The position numbers and the translations under genes are program-made. From positions 1 through 33,213 of the forward strand of contig JBFWMP010000014.1 of assembly GCA_050251575.1 (NCBI GenBank): 33,213 bases of DNA. Reading direction: 5' to 3'. This document shows positions 16,715 to 25,681 of the stretch, one piece after another; the first letter of the stretch is position 1; the number at the start of each line of letters is the position of its first letter. The notes beneath the pieces are model-generated. The model was not told the DNA's origin. It did not search any database and saw only the letters and a program-made list of their open reading frames with translations. Source of the stretch: X23 sp050251575. Lineage in GTDB: Bacteria; Bacillota; Clostridia; SK-Y3.

Positions 16715-18262
16715 TTGAATAAAAAAAGAATATTAGTTGGCAGTCCAGTATATCAAAAGCCACAAATACTGGAGATGTTTTTAAAGTCTTTAAAAGATCT
16801 TAACAGGCATACTATTTCTATTGATTATATGTTTGTTGATGATAATATCGATGAAAACTCCAGACAGCTGTTAGCTGAGTTCGAAAGAGAAGAATCAAAG
16901 GTTATTATCAATCATGGTAAAGAGCAGGGAGCGTATCTGTGCAATAATGAATCCCATCATTGGGACGATACCTTAATGTTAAAGGTAGCAAATTACAAAA
17001 ATTCTATTATTGATTACGCAATAGAAAATAATTATGATTATCTGTTTTTTGTGGATTCTGATTTGGTTTTGCACCCTAATTTGATTGAGCATCTAAAGAC
17101 TGCAAATAAGGAGATTATCTCTGAAATATTTTGGAGTCAGTGGCATAACGATAGACCTTTGGAGCCAAATGTTTGGCTGTTTGATGAATATGATTTAGTT
17201 CCTAAAAAACTAGGTGAGCAATTGGGCGAAAAAGAGGCGGATATACGACAAATTAGGTTTTTGAACCAACTTAGAATCCCTGGCTTATATGAAGTAGGTG
17301 GATTAGGAGCATGTACATTAATTAGCAGAGCTGCATTGGTAGAAGGTGTTAGTTTTAAGCCCATTAAAAACTTAACCATACATGGTGAAGACAGATTTTT
17401 CTGCATACGGGCGGCTGTGCTTGGCATTGACCTTTTCGTTGATACTCATTATCCTGCATACCATATTTATAGAGAGAAAGATTTAGAGGGTGTGCAAGAG
17501 TATGTGAAAGGTTGTAAGGCAGACCTTGCGTTTGTACGTCAATATAAAGAACATGGGAATAAAATTACTCTTTCTATGATAGTGAAAAATGAGGAAGGAC
17601 GTTATTTGAATCGGACGTTGAATAGTCTAAAAGCACATATTGATGAGGCCGTTATAATTGATGATGGAAGCACCGATAACACAATTCAAATTTGTCAAGA
17701 AATATTACAAGGTATACCTCTACACATTATAAAAAATGAGAAATCTATGTTTGCAAGTGAGGTAGAACTTAGAAAAAAACAATGGAATGAAACTATAAAA
17801 GTAGATCCTGATTGGATTTTAAATCTTGATGCAGATGAAATATTAGAAGATAGTTTTTGGGATAATGCACAAAAACTTATTAATAAGAAGAATCATGATT
17901 TTTATTGCTTTAGGCTATACGACATGTGGAATGAAACTCACTATCGCGAGGATAAATATTGGAATGCGCATAGTATATATAGACCATTTTTTATGAGATA
18001 CCAGCCTAATTTTAATTATATATGGAATGAAACACCTCAGCATTGCGGAAGATTTCCTATAAATACTTTCTCTTTTCCGAAGGCTATATCTGAATTTCGA
18101 GTGAAGCATTTTGGGTGGGCAACACAGGCGGATAGAGATAAAAAGTATAGTAGGTACCATCTTTTAGATCCTGATGCTATATATGGCATTAGGGAGCAAT
18201 ATGATTCAATTATGGATACCAATCCCAATTTAATAAAATGGGAAGTGGATAAAATCATATGA
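16715..18262 (+). CDS. Two-domain glycosyltransferase (GT-A fold, family 2-like)
   Basis: A 515-aa protein with two glycosyltransferase-like domains. The first (about 1-280) has VGSPVYQKP, a VDSD metal-binding motif at 113-116 and GEDRFF at 224-229. The second (about 282-515) has LSMIVKNEEGRYL, DDGSTDNT at 316-323 and DADE at 372-375, typical of family 2. Both look catalytically complete. The TTG at 16715 was chosen because AAGGAG (16700-16705) stands nine bases before it; a TTG at 16676 lacks a ribosome-binding site at proper distance. The stop overlaps the next gene as ATGA. The donor and acceptor are unknown: a peptide, protein or surface glycan are all possible. Confidence 0.85.
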   Translation: MNKKRILVGSPVYQKPQILEMFLKSLKDLNRHTISIDYMFVDDNIDENSRQLLAEFEREESKVIINHGKEQGAYLCNNESHHWDDTLMLKVANYKNSIIDYAIENNYDYLFFVDSDLVLHPNLIEHLKTANKEIISEIFWSQWHNDRPLEPNVWLFDEYDLVPKKLGEQLGEKEADIRQIRFLNQLRIPGLYEVGGLGACTLISRAALVEGVSFKPIKNLTIHGEDRFFCIRAAVLGIDLFVDTHYPAYHIYREKDLEGVQEYVKGCKADLAFVRQYKEHGNKITLSMIVKNEEGRYLNRTLNSLKAHIDEAVIIDDGSTDNTIQICQEILQGIPLHIIKNEKSMFASEVELRKKQWNETIKVDPDWILNLDADEILEDSFWDNAQKLINKKNHDFYCFRLYDMWNETHYREDKYWNAHSIYRPFFMRYQPNFNYIWNETPQHCGRFPINTFSFPKAISEFRVKHFGWATQADRDKKYSRYHLLDPDAIYGIREQYDSIMDTNPNLIKWEVDKII

Positions 18263-19506
18263 AAATAGAAAAAAAGAAGATAAACGTAGGCGTTGGTTTT
18301 GTAACAGGGCGCAAGAATTTTAAAAATGTAGTAAAAACATATGTTGATAACTGGAATGAATCTGGACTTGTAGACAATAAAAAGGTTGCACTCCACCTGT
18401 TTGTTGCTTACGATTTGAAGTATAAAAGTACAAAAGTCAGTGATTACCAGATTACGGATGAAGAAATATTGGATGTGGTGGACTCGGCTTATTATTTAGG
18501 GAATTCTTCAATAATAAACGAGGTACAATATCTGGTAGAGAAGAAAGTTGTTAGTTTAAAAGAGGCTAAGCTGATATTTGGTGAAGGCTATGCTATGAAA
18601 AGAAATGCGGTTTTGTATTTTGCATTAAAAAATAAAATGGATTATCTTATTTTTCTTGATGATGATGAATATCCAATAGCAACTATAAAAATTAATGATA
18701 GCATTGTTTGGAAAGGTCAAGAGATTTTATCAACACATATTAACAACATTAAATATGCTGATATGACACATGGACATCATTGCGGGTATATTTCTCCCAT
18801 ACCACATTTGGATTTTAACGATAAGCTTTCTGAAGATGAGTTTAGAATTTTTATAGAGTCTATAAGCAATGATATTATTAACTGGGCTTCAGTAAAAGAA
18901 AAAATGAATGATGGTGGAGTTACGTATGCTGACCTTGATATAATTAGCAGTGAAATTACTGAAAATGTTAAAAGAATAAATGGAATGAAATTTATTTCGG
19001 GTGCTAATCTAGGCTTTAATCTTAAGAATCTCGACAAATTATTTCCATTTTATAATCCACCGGGAGCAAGAGGAGAAGACACTTTCTTAAGCACTTGCAT
19101 AAATGAATGTGATATAAGGAAGATTCCTTGCTATACATTTCATGATGGGTTCTCAACTTATGAGCATTTGCTTCTTGGAGTGCTTCCTAATAAATTAAAA
19201 GCTATGAGGGCTGATTCAGGTGTAATTACTAAAAGGTTTTTAAAAGCCACAATCGGTTGGATTAGGTACAAGCCGCTCTTGCTATATATCACTGAAAGAG
19301 ATAATTATGAAACGGAAGTTATAAAAATAAAAGAAAATTTATTAAATGTAATTCCAAAGATTTGCGACTATTTTGGGAATCATGAATTTAAAAATATATT
19401 GAATGAGCTTGAATTTTATCATACGCATGTAGAAGAACATTATAAAGATTTTGAAAATACTAAATTGACATGGTTAAGAATAATAAAATTTTTAAAAAAT
19501 CAATGA
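18259..19506 (+). CDS. Putative glycosyltransferase, partner of the preceding gene
   Basis: A 415-aa protein with a likely GT-A nucleotide-sugar transferase fold. It begins with a beta strand motif NVGVGFVTGRKNF, carries a triple aspartate FLDDDEYP (133-138) placed like the DXD metal site, and later RGEDTF, similar to the catalytic ED region of family 2 enzymes. A histidine-rich segment THGHHCGY lies between them. I recognise no specific subfamily. It overlaps its upstream neighbour by 4 bp, so the two are made together and probably act on the same product. Confidence 0.65.
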   Translation: MKIEKKKINVGVGFVTGRKNFKNVVKTYVDNWNESGLVDNKKVALHLFVAYDLKYKSTKVSDYQITDEEILDVVDSAYYLGNSSIINEVQYLVEKKVVSLKEAKLIFGEGYAMKRNAVLYFALKNKMDYLIFLDDDEYPIATIKINDSIVWKGQEILSTHINNIKYADMTHGHHCGYISPIPHLDFNDKLSEDEFRIFIESISNDIINWASVKEKMNDGGVTYADLDIISSEITENVKRINGMKFISGANLGFNLKNLDKLFPFYNPPGARGEDTFLSTCINECDIRKIPCYTFHDGFSTYEHLLLGVLPNKLKAMRADSGVITKRFLKATIGWIRYKPLLLYITERDNYETEVIKIKENLLNVIPKICDYFGNHEFKNILNELEFYHTHVEEHYKDFENTKLTWLRIIKFLKNQ

Positions 19507-19715
19507 AATGATAGAGTATGACATAGATAGTCATAAAATCATGTCAATGGAAATGTAGAAACGTAATCGTATCATACAGGCGGGCATGGAGATATTTATT
19601 AATAAGCATTTTATTTGGAGACTGTCTCACCATGATACTATCTCTAGTATGAATATCTTTTTTAGAATACTTAAGTTCACATTTGGACATATTATTTCAA
19701 AAGAGGTGATATGGA

Positions 19716-20144
19716 GTGAATGGGAATGCCGAACTTTTAAACTTTATTTATCAGAATTCTCAAATGGGTGTAGGTACAATAGAACATTTGATTGGTATTG
19801 TCGAGGATGTTGAATTTAAAAAATATTTACAGTCTCAGTTGAATGAGTACCGAGAAATCCATACTGCTGCCAAGTCATTGCTAAACAAAAACGGTTATGA
19901 TGAAAAAGGGATTAGCACACTTGAAAAGATAAGAACCTATCTGATGATTAACATGCAGACTCTGACCGACAAAACATCTTCTCATATTTCTGAAATGCTA
20001 ATAATCGGAAGCAATATGGGTGTAATAGATGCAATTAAGAATATCAGAAGATATCAGGAGGCAGAACGTGACATCATAGGTATTATGGAAAAGTTGCTGA
20101 GATTTGAGGAAAATAATATTCGGCAATTGAAGAGTTTTCTGTGA
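19716..20144 (+). CDS. Helical hypothetical protein (possibly ferritin-like fold)
   Basis: A 142-aa protein with four predicted amphipathic helices and no membrane segments or cysteines. Conserved-looking His and Glu residues occur, such as TIEHLIGIVED and YREIHTAAKSLL, reminiscent of four-helix bundles, but I cannot confirm metal binding. The GTG start at 19716 follows AGAGGTG by seven bases. It is separated from the glycosyltransferase by about 210 gene-free bases and has its own terminator. Confidence 0.6.
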   Translation: MNGNAELLNFIYQNSQMGVGTIEHLIGIVEDVEFKKYLQSQLNEYREIHTAAKSLLNKNGYDEKGISTLEKIRTYLMINMQTLTDKTSSHISEMLIIGSNMGVIDAIKNIRRYQEAERDIIGIMEKLLRFEENNIRQLKSFL

Positions 20145-20159
20145 TTCGATGATATCCAT

Positions 20160-20190
20160 GCCACTCTAAGAGAATGAGGGTGGCTTTTTT
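20160..20190 (+). terminator. Rho-independent terminator
   Basis: GCCACTCT (20160-20167) pairs with AGGGTGGC (20177-20184), with one G-U pair, followed by six T. It closes the helical-protein gene. Confidence 0.85.
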
Positions 20191-20258
20191 ATGTGGATTT
20201 GTAGATTAAGTTTAATAAAGGAAGTCATGGGTAAATATTGAGAAAAGAGGTGTTTGGC

Positions 20259-21233
20259 TTGAATCAGAATAAAACAGAAGGATTAAAAGAAATATACCTT
20301 GCCGGTGGCTGTTTTTGGGGAACCGAAAAGTATCTGTCCCTAATCAATGGAATTGTTGAAACTGATGTAGGCTATGCAAATGGAAATACAGATAACCCTA
20401 CATATCAAGATGTCTGTCATAATAAGACAGGTCATGCAGAAACAGTACGGGTGCTATATAATCCACAGCAAATCAGTTTGGAATTTATACTAGACCTGTA
20501 CTATGATGTAATCAATCCCACATCAATCAATCGTCAAGGTGGTGATATAGGTTCACAGTATCGTACTGGAATTTATTATGTAGATGCTAATGATAAAGAA
20601 ATTATCCTGGACTCAATTCGGCAGCTTCAGGAAAAGCATGATAAATCTATTGCAATTGAGGTTTCGCAACTTCAAAATTATTATATTGCTGAAGAGTATC
20701 ATCAGAAATATCTGGATAAGAATCCAAACGGTTACTGTCATATTGGTTCAGATAAGTTTCAAAAAGCAAAGCTTGCGAAGGATTGTAGTGTGAAATATAA
20801 GCCTCTGCCCAAAGAAGTGCTTAAAGATAGTCTTACCGAAATACAGTACAATGTTACTCAGAATAGTGCGACAGAAAGACCTTTTAGAAATGAATACTAT
20901 GATAATTTTCAAGTGGGTATATATGTTGATATAACAACGGGTGAGCCTTTATTTCTTTCAAGTGATAAGTTTGAGTCAGGTTGCGGATGGCCCAGCTTTT
21001 CTAAGCCAATTGACGATGACTTGATTAGTAAATTGACTGATAATACTCTTGGCATGAAAAGGGTGGAGGTGCGAAGTAAAAAAGGTAATGCACATTTAGG
21101 TCACGTTTTTAATGATGGTCCAGTGGAAACAGGTGGGCTAAGATATTGTATCAATAGTGCGTCTCTTCTATTTATACCTAAGGAGCATATGGAACAAAAA
21201 GGATATGGATACTTACTTCCGCTTATAGGTTAA
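20259..21233 (+). CDS. msrAB: Bifunctional peptide-methionine (S/R)-sulfoxide reductase MsrAB
   Basis: The enzyme repairs oxidised methionine in proteins; MsrA acts on the S and MsrB on the R sulfoxide. The 324-aa protein has MsrA at the N terminus with catalytic C18 in GGCFWG, and MsrB at the C terminus with SGCGWPSF, LGHVFNDGP and the catalytic Cys near 297 in RYCINSASL. The CXXC pairs that bind zinc in many MsrB proteins are absent, as in the zinc-free form of fusions. I chose TTG 20259 because AGAGGTG (20246-20252) stands six bases before it; an upstream TTG at 20238 has no such site. The stop codon overlaps the stop of a decayed azlD on the other strand. Confidence 0.95.
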   Translation: MNQNKTEGLKEIYLAGGCFWGTEKYLSLINGIVETDVGYANGNTDNPTYQDVCHNKTGHAETVRVLYNPQQISLEFILDLYYDVINPTSINRQGGDIGSQYRTGIYYVDANDKEIILDSIRQLQEKHDKSIAIEVSQLQNYYIAEEYHQKYLDKNPNGYCHIGSDKFQKAKLAKDCSVKYKPLPKEVLKDSLTEIQYNVTQNSATERPFRNEYYDNFQVGIYVDITTGEPLFLSSDKFESGCGWPSFSKPIDDDLISKLTDNTLGMKRVEVRSKKGNAHLGHVFNDGPVETGGLRYCINSASLLFIPKEHMEQKGYGYLLPLIG

Positions 21234-21475
21234 GTTAGTTTACCTATCAAGGAGCAAATGAGGGGGCGATTTTTTTCTTTATAGGCTAAGAATAAAGCAA
21301 TAATAGTGCCGCAAAGGGCAGTTTTATAGTTGCCGGTGGAGTAGAAGATATCCGGAAAAGTAAGTGCGCCCAAAACTGAAAGCGGAACATATTGCAAAAA
21401 AGACTTTATATAGGCAAAAACCTATTCATAAGTAAGCTCTTAAACAGCAATCACATAATATAAGCACGATGGACA
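21230..21475 (-). pseudogene. azlD: Degenerate azlD (branched-chain amino acid transport protein) remnant
   Basis: Read on the minus strand, 21421-21230 is open and encodes KSFLQYVPLSVLGALTFPD, then STGN and a second hydrophobic helix with ALFLAYKEK. This matches the AzlD family pattern of KSFLxYVP, TFP, TGN and LAY. Upstream coding continues in another frame (LLFKSLLMNRFLP, about 21451-21418), so there is a frameshift near 21412-21420, and in-frame stops occur at 21422-21424 and 21451-21453. The expected start and the azlC partner are missing. It converges with msrAB with overlapping stops. The remaining 21480-21660 shows no gene or structure I can name. Confidence 0.7.
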
Positions 21476-21672
21476 TTATACCATCAATAAATTAATTTAT
21501 CTATAGTATTTAACTGACAAGTTGCAGGAATAGTCTCACTCCCCTGAATCTGTTTGCAATATGTATTGTCACTATAATCACAACATGCATATTATATAGC
21601 AGGCTCTTTTGTTGCGTGTAAAAGTTTTTTTTGCCGTTAACATATTAAGTAGTCAGAAATGGAGGGTTGAAT

Positions 21673-22683
21673 GTGAGAGTCAAAATAAGTGATTACAAAA
21701 TATTGGACGTGAGAAAATCTCAAAAGAAAGAGGTTATTGATTATGGTGTAGAAATGATCGGAGCACCATTAGAATGGGGAGAAACAAGAGGAAAAGGAAT
21801 CAAGGTAGGTGTTGTTGATACGGGAGCAGATCTAAAACACGAAGACCTAGGTGGAAGAATTAAAGAATATGTTAACTTTACATCTTCGGATAGAAGAAAT
21901 GCAATGGATGACAATGGGCATGGCACTCATGTTGCTGGGATTATAGCTGCTGAACATAATGATGTAGGTATCATAGGGGTTGCGCCTGAAGCAGATTTGT
22001 ATATTGCGAAAGCTTTTGATAAAGACGGTTCTGCAGATTTTGATGCAATCCGCAACAGTATTGAATGGATGGCAGAGAGAAATGTTGATGTTATTAATAT
22101 GTCTTTTTCTTCCCAATCCATTACAAAAGAATATCAAAGCTTAATTTCGGAAATCAGCCGAAGTGGAATCAGTCTGGTATGTGCTGCCGGAAATGAAGGG
22201 ATCAGTAAAGAGGGAGATGGAAATACTATCGGATATCCTGCTCGCTTTAAAGAAACGATTGCTGTTACAGCAGTTGATGTTAAAAAAAACAGAACAGATT
22301 TTAGTTCTGTTGGCACAGAAGCAGAAATTGCTGCTGCCGGAAAAGATATTTATTCCTGCTATACAGACAACAGCTACGCTACTTTAAGCGGTACATCCAT
22401 GGCAACACCGATGATTACCGGTGCAGTGGCGCTGCTTCAAGCTAAAGGTTTATCAAGGTATAAAAGAAAGCTGACACCAGATGAAATCAGGCTTCTTCTC
22501 CATATTTATTCTGAAGATTTGGGGGACTTAGGAAGAGATAGTCAATATGGCTTTGGACTCTTCTCATTTGGAAGAATTAGTAAAAGTGATTATGTCTATA
22601 GTAAGACACCAATAAGAACGCAAGGCATATTTAATAGCGATATGATATTAAATGCAATTATTGCCGGATTGATGCTTTTGTAA
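21673..22683 (+). CDS. S8 family serine protease (intracellular subtilisin-like)
   Basis: A subtilase of 336 aa with the full catalytic triad: D49 in VGVVDTGAD, H83 in NGHGTHVAG, S242 in SGTSMATP, and oxyanion N174. There is no signal peptide, and the short N-terminal extension before the domain is like that of cytoplasmic subtilisins, where it can keep the enzyme inactive until cleaved. Unusually, the last 15 residues (about 320-336) are hydrophobic. I chose GTG 21673, seven bases after GGAGG (21661-21665); a TTG at 21667 is directly adjacent to that site. Its target may be cellular protein turnover during sporulation (inference). Confidence 0.9.
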   Translation: MRVKISDYKILDVRKSQKKEVIDYGVEMIGAPLEWGETRGKGIKVGVVDTGADLKHEDLGGRIKEYVNFTSSDRRNAMDDNGHGTHVAGIIAAEHNDVGIIGVAPEADLYIAKAFDKDGSADFDAIRNSIEWMAERNVDVINMSFSSQSITKEYQSLISEISRSGISLVCAAGNEGISKEGDGNTIGYPARFKETIAVTAVDVKKNRTDFSSVGTEAEIAAAGKDIYSCYTDNSYATLSGTSMATPMITGAVALLQAKGLSRYKRKLTPDEIRLLLHIYSEDLGDLGRDSQYGFGLFSFGRISKSDYVYSKTPIRTQGIFNSDMILNAIIAGLMLL

Positions 22684-22707
22684 GCATGTTATTCATCACT
22701 TTTTTCC

Positions 22708-22737
22708 TTGCACTTTGAAGTTTATATATGTTAAAAT
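22708..22737 (+). promoter_or_regulatory. Promoter of the YebC/PmpR gene
   Basis: TTGCAC (22708-22713) and TAAAAT (22732-22737) are separated by 18 bases, with the GAAGGAGG ribosome-binding site further downstream. Confidence 0.5.
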
Positions 22738-22770
22738 ATACAATGCAAGATTGAGAAGGAGGATGATGAT

Positions 22771-23514
22771 ATGTCAGGACATTCAAAGTGGTCTAATATA
22801 AAGCATAGAAAAGAAAAATCAGATTCACAGAGAGGCAAGATATTTACAAAGATTGGGAGAGAACTTGCTATCGCAGTAAAAGAAGGAGGTCCAGACCCAT
22901 CAATAAATTCAAAGCTTAAAGATGTTATCACGAAGGCAAAAGCAAACAATATGCCTAATGATACAATAGATAGAAGTATAAAAAAGGCTTCAGGGGAATT
23001 AGGAGGAGCCAATTACGAGGAAAATGCTTATGAAGGTTATGGACCTTGTGGTATCGCAGTTATCGTAGAGACTACGACGGATAATAAAAACAGAACTGCG
23101 GGAGAAATGAGACATTTATTTGATAAGTACGGTGGAAATCTTGGTACATCTGGATGTGTGTCGTTCATGTTTGACAAGAAAGGTGTTATCATTATTGAAA
23201 AAGCAAATAATGTTGATGAAGATGAGTTGATGATGGAAGCACTGGAAGCAGGAGCGGCAGATATGTCTTCAGAAGAAGGCTATTATGAGATTAGTACAGC
23301 GCCCGATGACTTCCACAATGTCCGTGACACACTGGAAGAAAAAGGATATAATTTTGCATCTGCAAGCATAGATATGGTTCCTCAAACTATGGCAACATTA
23401 GAAAGTGAAGATGATATCAAAAAGATGAATAAATTGATTGAGTTGCTTGAGGACAATGATGATGTACAGGAAGTTTACCATAATTGGGATATGCCGGAAG
23501 AGGACGATGAATAG
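22771..23514 (+). CDS. YebC/PmpR family regulator or translation factor
   Basis: A 247-aa protein of the conserved YebC family, acting as DNA-binding regulators or, for some members, at ribosomes stalled on proline stretches. The family hallmark MSGHSKWSNIKHRK opens the protein; GPDPSINSKLKDVI and ENAYEGYGP follow in order. The C terminus ends with the acidic DNDDVQEVYHNW segment typical of the family. AAGGAGG stands before the ATG. It has its own promoter and a terminator behind it. Confidence 0.97.
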   Translation: MSGHSKWSNIKHRKEKSDSQRGKIFTKIGRELAIAVKEGGPDPSINSKLKDVITKAKANNMPNDTIDRSIKKASGELGGANYEENAYEGYGPCGIAVIVETTTDNKNRTAGEMRHLFDKYGGNLGTSGCVSFMFDKKGVIIIEKANNVDEDELMMEALEAGAADMSSEEGYYEISTAPDDFHNVRDTLEEKGYNFASASIDMVPQTMATLESEDDIKKMNKLIELLEDNDDVQEVYHNWDMPEEDDE

Positions 23515-23602
23515 TGGTATTAGTGGTGTTCATGATATAAAAATGGAGAGAATATTGAGTTTTAGTTATAAAAATGTTATACTAAGTTTATAATTTCAAA
23601 GA

Positions 23603-23645
23603 CCCCTATGGGAATTTAAAGATTCTTATGGGGGGATTTTATATT
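23603..23645 (+). terminator. Terminator downstream of the YebC gene
   Basis: CCCCTATGGGAA (23603-23614) pairs with TTCTTATGGGGG (23623-23634), using several G-U pairs, followed by a T-rich run. Confidence 0.8.
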
Positions 23646-23706
23646 TATCAAAAAATGTTTGACTTGCTATTGGGATAAGTTTTTATATTACATAGGAGAA
23701 TATGCG

Positions 23707-24798
23707 ATGAGAAGAATTCACATATCGGAAATTACCGGTGAAGAAGTGCTGGCTCAGGCAATCATTGATGAAAGTGGACGTATATTGCTTAGTAAAGGAA
23801 TACACATAAAGTCTAGTTATCTTAATAAATTGTTTGAGGCAGGAGTAACTACTGTTTATATTGAAGATGAAATTTCTGAAGGAATAGAAATAAGCAGCAT
23901 GATTTCTGAATCAACAGAAGTACAAGCCAAAGTTGTCATAAAGGATGAGGTAGATAGATTTTATAAAAGACAGGAAATTAATATTTTTAATATACAGGAT
24001 ATTGGTAAAAAAATTATTGATGAGATTCTAGATAACCAAGGTAATCTAATAAATATATCTGATATTCGCATTAAAGATGAGTTCATTTTTACGCATAGTA
24101 TTAATGTTTGCATTCTATCGTTATATCTAGCGCAAAAAATGGGTATTGCCACTGATAAACTTAAAAGTTTAGCATTAGGATGTTTATTGCATGATATCGG
24201 AAAAATTATAATACCAAAAGAAATATTAATAAAGGAGAAACCTACAAATAGAGAAATCGAGGAAATTAAGAAACATATTCATTATGGATATAAAGCGTTG
24301 GAAACAGAAATAACAATAAGTCCAATAGCAAAAATGATTGTTTTAATGCACCATGAGAAGGAAGACGGAACTGGATATTTGAAGATAAAAGAAGATAAGG
24401 TCCATGAGTGTGTTAAAATAGCCAGTATTTGTAATGCGTTTGATAATGTAAATACAAAAAGAAAAGATATATTCTTAAACACTTCGAAAGCCATTCGCTA
24501 TTTGCAGAATAATACAAAGATCTATTTTAATGAACAATTCGTTAAAGAGTTTTTGAAACATATTCCATTATATCCTGTTGGCAGTATCGTTCTGTTAAAT
24601 AATGGAACGGTCGCCATTGTAGTGAAAAATAATATAGAGGATTTGATGAGACCGGTGGTTCGGTTGCTGTATAATGCTAAAACAAGAATAAAATATATGA
24701 ACTATGAGATAGATTTATCAAAACAAGGTAGGATGGTAGTTGAAAACGAGATATTATTTAATAAAAAAGAATATGAAAGTATTACAAAAACACAATAA
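23707..24798 (+). CDS. HD-GYP domain protein (putative c-di-GMP phosphodiesterase)
   Basis: A 363-aa protein of the HD-GYP type. The N-terminal part (about 1-90) is a common partner region starting MRRIHISEITGEEVLAQAI. The HD-GYP domain shows FTHSINVC near 128-135, HDIGK at 162-166, KHIHYG at 189-194, MHHEKEDGTGY at 214-224 and a CNAFDNV region near 242. The proline of the GYP signature is leucine (GYL, 223-225), although the metal-binding His and Asp residues remain, so activity is likely but not certain. I chose ATG 23707, seven bases after AGGAGA (23694-23699); an upstream start would lie 48 bases earlier without support. Confidence 0.87.
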   Translation: MRRIHISEITGEEVLAQAIIDESGRILLSKGIHIKSSYLNKLFEAGVTTVYIEDEISEGIEISSMISESTEVQAKVVIKDEVDRFYKRQEINIFNIQDIGKKIIDEILDNQGNLINISDIRIKDEFIFTHSINVCILSLYLAQKMGIATDKLKSLALGCLLHDIGKIIIPKEILIKEKPTNREIEEIKKHIHYGYKALETEITISPIAKMIVLMHHEKEDGTGYLKIKEDKVHECVKIASICNAFDNVNTKRKDIFLNTSKAIRYLQNNTKIYFNEQFVKEFLKHIPLYPVGSIVLLNNGTVAIVVKNNIEDLMRPVVRLLYNAKTRIKYMNYEIDLSKQGRMVVENEILFNKKEYESITKTQ

Positions 24799-24874
24799 GC
24801 TGATAAGTTTAGAGAAATATTTTTCATCTTTTCAATAGTACATAATATATAATATTAATTGTAGGAGGAATACT

Positions 24875-25456
24875 ATGGCACAATTATTTTTTCGATATGC
24901 GACGATGAATTCTGGGAAATCTCTTGAACTATTAAAAGTAGCGCATAACTATGAAGAACAGGGGAAAAAGGTATGGGTATTTACTCCGACTGTAGATCAA
25001 GCACATGGAAATGGAAATAATAAGATTACTACAAGAATGGGCTTGGAAAGGGATGCGATGCCGACGTATCAACTATTTAATATTAATGAACTGTTAGAAA
25101 AGGAAAGACCTTACTGTATTCTAATAGATGAAGGACAGTTTTTGATCAAGGATGAAGTGATGTGTCTGACGGTATTAGTAGATGAATATGATATTCCAGT
25201 AATTGTATATGGTTTAAAAAATGATTTTAGAAATAATTTATTCGAAGGAAGTAAATACCTATTGATTTATGCCGATAAAATTGAAGAATTGAAGACAGTA
25301 TGCTGGTATTGTAACAGAAAAGCAACCATGAATCTTAGAATAGATGTCAAAGGGAATGGCGTATATGAGGGAAGACAGATAGAGCTTGGTGGGAATGATA
25401 AATATCGTCCTGTATGTCGAAGACATTATTATAATCCGAGTAAGAGTAAGGTATAA
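24875..25456 (+). CDS. tdk: Thymidine kinase (TK1 type)
   Basis: The enzyme phosphorylates thymidine in the pyrimidine salvage pathway. The 193-aa protein shows a P-loop MNSGKSLELL near residues 11-20, IDEGQFL near 88-94, and zinc-binding CWYC near 146-149 with CRRHY near 184-188. This layout is that of the small bacterial TK1-type enzymes. TAGGAGGA precedes the ATG. The next small gene starts 27 bases after its stop. Confidence 0.95.
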   Translation: MAQLFFRYATMNSGKSLELLKVAHNYEEQGKKVWVFTPTVDQAHGNGNNKITTRMGLERDAMPTYQLFNINELLEKERPYCILIDEGQFLIKDEVMCLTVLVDEYDIPVIVYGLKNDFRNNLFEGSKYLLIYADKIEELKTVCWYCNRKATMNLRIDVKGNGVYEGRQIELGGNDKYRPVCRRHYYNPSKSKV

Positions 25457-25483
25457 TAATAAAAAACAGGTGGTGAAGTAGTA

Positions 25484-25672
25484 TTGAGAATAACTGCATA
25501 TATCGCAATAATTGCTAGCTTATTGCTTGTTACTTTTTTTGGTATGGGGCCGGTATTGCTGGCGGATGGCAGTATCACAGAAAGAGTGCTAACGCTGGCG
25601 GCAGTCATAATTATTTACGTCATACTCATTATACTATTGAAAGTTTTATTAAATAGCCAAAAGAGAAGATAG
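25484..25672 (+). CDS. Small two-helix membrane protein, unknown function
   Basis: A 62-aa protein with two hydrophobic helices (about 4-28 and 36-57) and a basic C-terminal tail (NSQKRR). The TTG start at 25484 follows AGGTGG by about ten bases. It probably shares the tdk transcript. I recognise no family. Confidence 0.55.
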   Translation: MRITAYIAIIASLLLVTFFGMGPVLLADGSITERVLTLAAVIIIYVILIILLKVLLNSQKRR

Positions 25673-25681
25673 GTTTTAACA

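Noticed and set aside
19586..19813. Possible 75-aa open frame in the gap after the second glycosyltransferase
   Set aside because: It overlaps the better-supported gene at 19716 in another frame, has no good ribosome-binding site, and its composition looks non-coding. The region holds only short AT-rich inverted repeats.
21270..21390. Possible riboswitch in the GC-richer stretch before the protease gene
   Set aside because: The base pattern is explained by the azlD coding remnant on the minus strand, and no conserved riboswitch motif was seen.
23659..23689. TTGACT with a TATATT 19 bases later as a promoter of the HD-GYP gene
   Set aside because: The implied transcript would start inside the ribosome-binding site (23694-23699), so it could not serve the chosen start; spacing is also long.
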